Source of the DNA: WSXY01 sp038325105
GTDB lineage: Bacteria; Actinomycetota; Coriobacteriia; Anaerosomatales; Anaerosomataceae
DNA length: 7,136 nt
Reading direction: 5' to 3'
Assembly (NCBI GenBank): GCA_038325105.1
Contig: JBBQIR010000090.1
Coordinates: forward strand, 1 to 7,136
In this document: positions 5,593 through 7,136 of the stretch, piece after piece
Numbering within the stretch: the first letter of the stretch is position 1
Layout of the letters: the number at the start of each line of letters is the position of its first letter
The notes under the pieces: generated by a model
Database searches by the model: none
What the model saw: only the letters and a program-made list of their open reading frames with translations
Told to the model about the DNA's origin: nothing
Program-made: the position numbers and the translations under genes

Positions 5593-6132
5593 CTAGTGGG
5601 TGTAGACCTCGGGCTTGAGAATTCCGATGTACGGAAGGTTGCGGTACCTCTCGGCATAGTCGAGGCCGTAGCCGACCACGAACTCGTCGGGAATTGCGAA
5701 TCCGGTGTACTTGCAGTCGATAGGTACCCGTTGCTTACCCGCTTTAGAGAGCAGCGTCACTATTTCGAGGCTGGCCGGCTTGCGCGAGGCCAGGTTACGG
5801 AGCAGGTACTTGAGCGTGAGGCCCGTGTCGAGGATATCCTCGACGACGAGAACGTCGCGCCCTTCGATGACCTCGTCGAGGTCCTTGATGATGCGCACGA
5901 CGCCCGAGGACTTCGTGGAGGAGCCATAACTTGAGACGGCCATGAAGTCGATCTCCACGGGTCCGTCGATGCTGCGCGCCAGGTCTGCGAGGAAGAGCGC
6001 CGCTCCACGAAGCACGGCCACGAGCAAGAGCGAGCGGCCCTCGTAATCAGCCGCAATCTCAGCGCCGAGCTCGCGCACGCGCTGCTGGATCTGCTCTTCG
6101 GTGTACACGATCTCCTTGACGTCCGGATGCAT
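5593..6132 (-). CDS. hpt: Hypoxanthine (guanine) phosphoribosyltransferase
   Basis: A 179-residue cytoplasmic purine-salvage enzyme that transfers the phosphoribosyl group of PRPP to hypoxanthine and usually guanine, giving IMP or GMP. Visible marks are the LRG pyrophosphate loop (41-43), the flexible loop SSYGSSTKSSG (67-77), the PRPP-binding motif VLVVEDILDTGLTL (94-107) with the Glu-Asp pair at 98-99, the base-binding region with Lys141 and FVVGYGLDYAERYRNLP (151-167), and a normal C-terminal end. The frame is open upstream to 6294, inside tilS, but ATG at 6132 is chosen because it gives the usual family length and has GAAAGGA about 8 nt upstream. It lies 49 nt after the tilS stop and 23 nt before ftsH, the conserved tilS-hpt-ftsH order of Gram-positive bacteria. 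In Bacillus, HprT and TilS have been reported to affect ftsH transcription; nothing in this sequence tests that here. Confidence 0.96.
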   Translation of the reverse strand: MHPDVKEIVYTEEQIQQRVRELGAEIAADYEGRSLLLVAVLRGAALFLADLARSIDGPVEIDFMAVSSYGSSTKSSGVVRIIKDLDEVIEGRDVLVVEDILDTGLTLKYLLRNLASRKPASLEIVTLLSKAGKQRVPIDCKYTGFAIPDEFVVGYGLDYAERYRNLPYIGILKPEVYTH

Positions 6133-6181
6133 CCGACGCGTCCTTTCACTCCCCCGTGCCGGCGGTCGGGTCGACCTCCGG

Positions 6182-7136
6182 TCACCTGCTATTGTCGTCT
6201 CTCGTCCACGTGAGCGCCACCACACGGCGGGTCGCCTCGGTGACTTTGTACGCTTCGTCGAGCCGCACGCCTGCGACCCACACGATCCGTTCACTATCGC
6301 GCACGACCGGGGTGCTCGCCCGAAGCCGTTTCGGAACCTTCACATCTGTGAGCAGATCCGAAAGCTTCTTCGTGCCGTTCATCCCGAGCGGCGTCATCCG
6401 ATCGCCCGACCGGGGCCCGTCTACCGTAAGCGGCCCGCTCAGCACATCCGCATCGACATATGCCGAGGAGGGATCGTCTGTGACCTCCCCCGCATCCGCG
6501 ATGCGCGCCGTAATCGAGCCGAGCGCGCCGAGGGTGCACGTACCTGGCCATTCGAGCAAACAAGGTGCCACCGGCGTAGCGGAATCGTCGCGCCGGAAGA
6601 TTGTCAGTTTACCGTACTCGTCCTCGGCACGCAGGCCGAATGGCAGATCGTGCGCGAAACCATCGACCGCGATGCCGTCGACGAGCGCCTCCACGTGCGC
6701 CGCCTCGAGGCGCGACGCCTCCGGGAACGCGCGCAGGAGCGCCTCGCGGATCGTGCGACGCGCCATGGGGCGCGAGAGCGTGCGCATCTGCGAGCGCTCG
6801 AAGACGAGGCGGTCGGCTTCAAGTGAGCCAAAGTCGCGCGCGAACGCGGTCGCCATCTCCGAGAGGAGCGCGTCTTCCTCGGCGATGATGCGCACGGTGC
6901 GCGCGAGCGTCTCGGAGAACGCGGGGTTCTGCTGGCGGATGAGCGGGTAGAGGTCGTGGCGGACCCACGAGCGCAGCCGCGAGGTGTCGGCGTTCGACGC
7001 GTCTTCGCGCCACGGCTGGCCGAGGCCGGTCAGGTACGCGAGGATGTCGCCGCGCTCGGCGCCGAGGAGCGGGCGCACGATGCGGCCGCGAACGGCGGGG
7101 ATCGCGCGCAGGCCGCCCGGGCCGGCGCCGGTCACG
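6182..7136 (-). CDS. tilS: tRNA(Ile)-lysidine synthetase, C-terminal part (5' end outside window)
   Basis: The visible 317 residues are the middle and C terminus of TilS, which uses ATP and lysine to turn C34 of the tRNA-Ile CAU anticodon into lysidine, so that it reads AUA codons. The frame is open to the right edge; the N-terminal PP-loop (SGGxDS) and the start are not in the window, and the GTG at 7133-7135 is simply an internal codon. Numbering from the edge, AIPAVRGRIVRPLLG (11-25) and PWREDASNADTSRLRSWVRH (41-60) are the conserved end of the catalytic domain with the 'R.DxSN.D..x.R..RH' signature. A helical middle domain follows (about 70-180). The TilS C-terminal domain includes SGDRMTPLGMNGTKKLSDLL (243-262) and VPKRLRASTPVV (267-278), followed by IVWVAGVRLDEAYKVT (284-299). 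The stop TGA lies 49 nt before hpt. No disruption is visible. Confidence 0.93.
   Translation of the reverse strand, partial: VTGAGPGGLRAIPAVRGRIVRPLLGAERGDILAYLTGLGQPWREDASNADTSRLRSWVRHDLYPLIRQQNPAFSETLARTVRIIAEEDALLSEMATAFARDFGSLEADRLVFERSQMRTLSRPMARRTIREALLRAFPEASRLEAAHVEALVDGIAVDGFAHDLPFGLRAEDEYGKLTIFRRDDSATPVAPCLLEWPGTCTLGALGSITARIADAGEVTDDPSSAYVDADVLSGPLTVDGPRSGDRMTPLGMNGTKKLSDLLTDVKVPKRLRASTPVVRDSERIVWVAGVRLDEAYKVTEATRRVVALTWTRDDNSR

Noticed and set aside
4238..5596. A 452-codon open frame on the plus strand opposite ftsH
   Set aside because: It is the antisense shadow of ftsH, a consequence of high-GC codon bias. It shows no recognisable domain and has no supporting context, while the minus-strand protein is unmistakable.
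6133..6294. Upstream extension of the hpt frame into tilS
   Set aside because: It would overlap the tilS 3' end, adds 54 residues not found in the family, and a good ribosome binding site precedes the ATG at 6132.
1..7136. CRISPR arrays, tRNA or rRNA genes, insertion sequences or attachment sites
   Set aside because: No regularly spaced repeats, RNA gene signatures, transposase fragments or paired terminal repeats were seen. The window is nearly fully coding on one strand.

Overview
The window looks like a chromosomal segment from a high-GC anaerobic member of the Actinomycetota (my best guess is a Coriobacteriia-like or related uncultured anaerobic lineage). The gene order tilS-hpt-ftsH-...-folE is the housekeeping order typical of Actinobacteria. 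GC content looks like about 60-65% by eye. The interior block encodes oxygen-sensitive-looking ferredoxin-type ATPases and NifX-like proteins that are typical of anaerobes. The taxonomic placement is inference.

Every gene I can support lies on the minus strand, so transcription runs right to left. From right to left: the C-terminal part of tilS (tRNA-Ile lysidine synthetase, cut by the window edge), hpt (hypoxanthine phosphoribosyltransferase) and ftsH (membrane AAA+ zinc protease, probably starting at TTG). A GC-rich hairpin just after the ftsH stop looks like an intrinsic terminator. Next to it lies a strong 31-bp imperfect palindrome built on ATGT/ACAT half-sites, then a five-gene cassette: a PadR-family regulator, a cysteine-free NifX-like protein, a cysteine-containing NifX-like protein, and two paralogous MinD/Mrp-type P-loop ATPases, each with an inserted pair of [4Fe-4S] ferredoxin motifs. 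After a 109-bp gap comes the N-terminal part of folE (GTP cyclohydrolase I), cut by the left edge.

The cassette genes are very tightly packed: two ATGA stop/start overlaps, one 3-nt gap and one 25-nt gap. They look like one self-contained, PadR-controlled transcription unit placed between ftsH and folE, which are direct neighbours in many Actinobacteria. The protein set (NifX/NifB-C-like metallocluster carriers plus paired Fe-S MinD ATPases) resembles the orange-protein (ORP) complex of Desulfovibrio, which carries a Mo-Cu-S cluster and is linked to cell division. Here the controlling element would be PadR rather than a sigma-54 activator. This is the most interesting part of the window; its actual metal and role are unknown.
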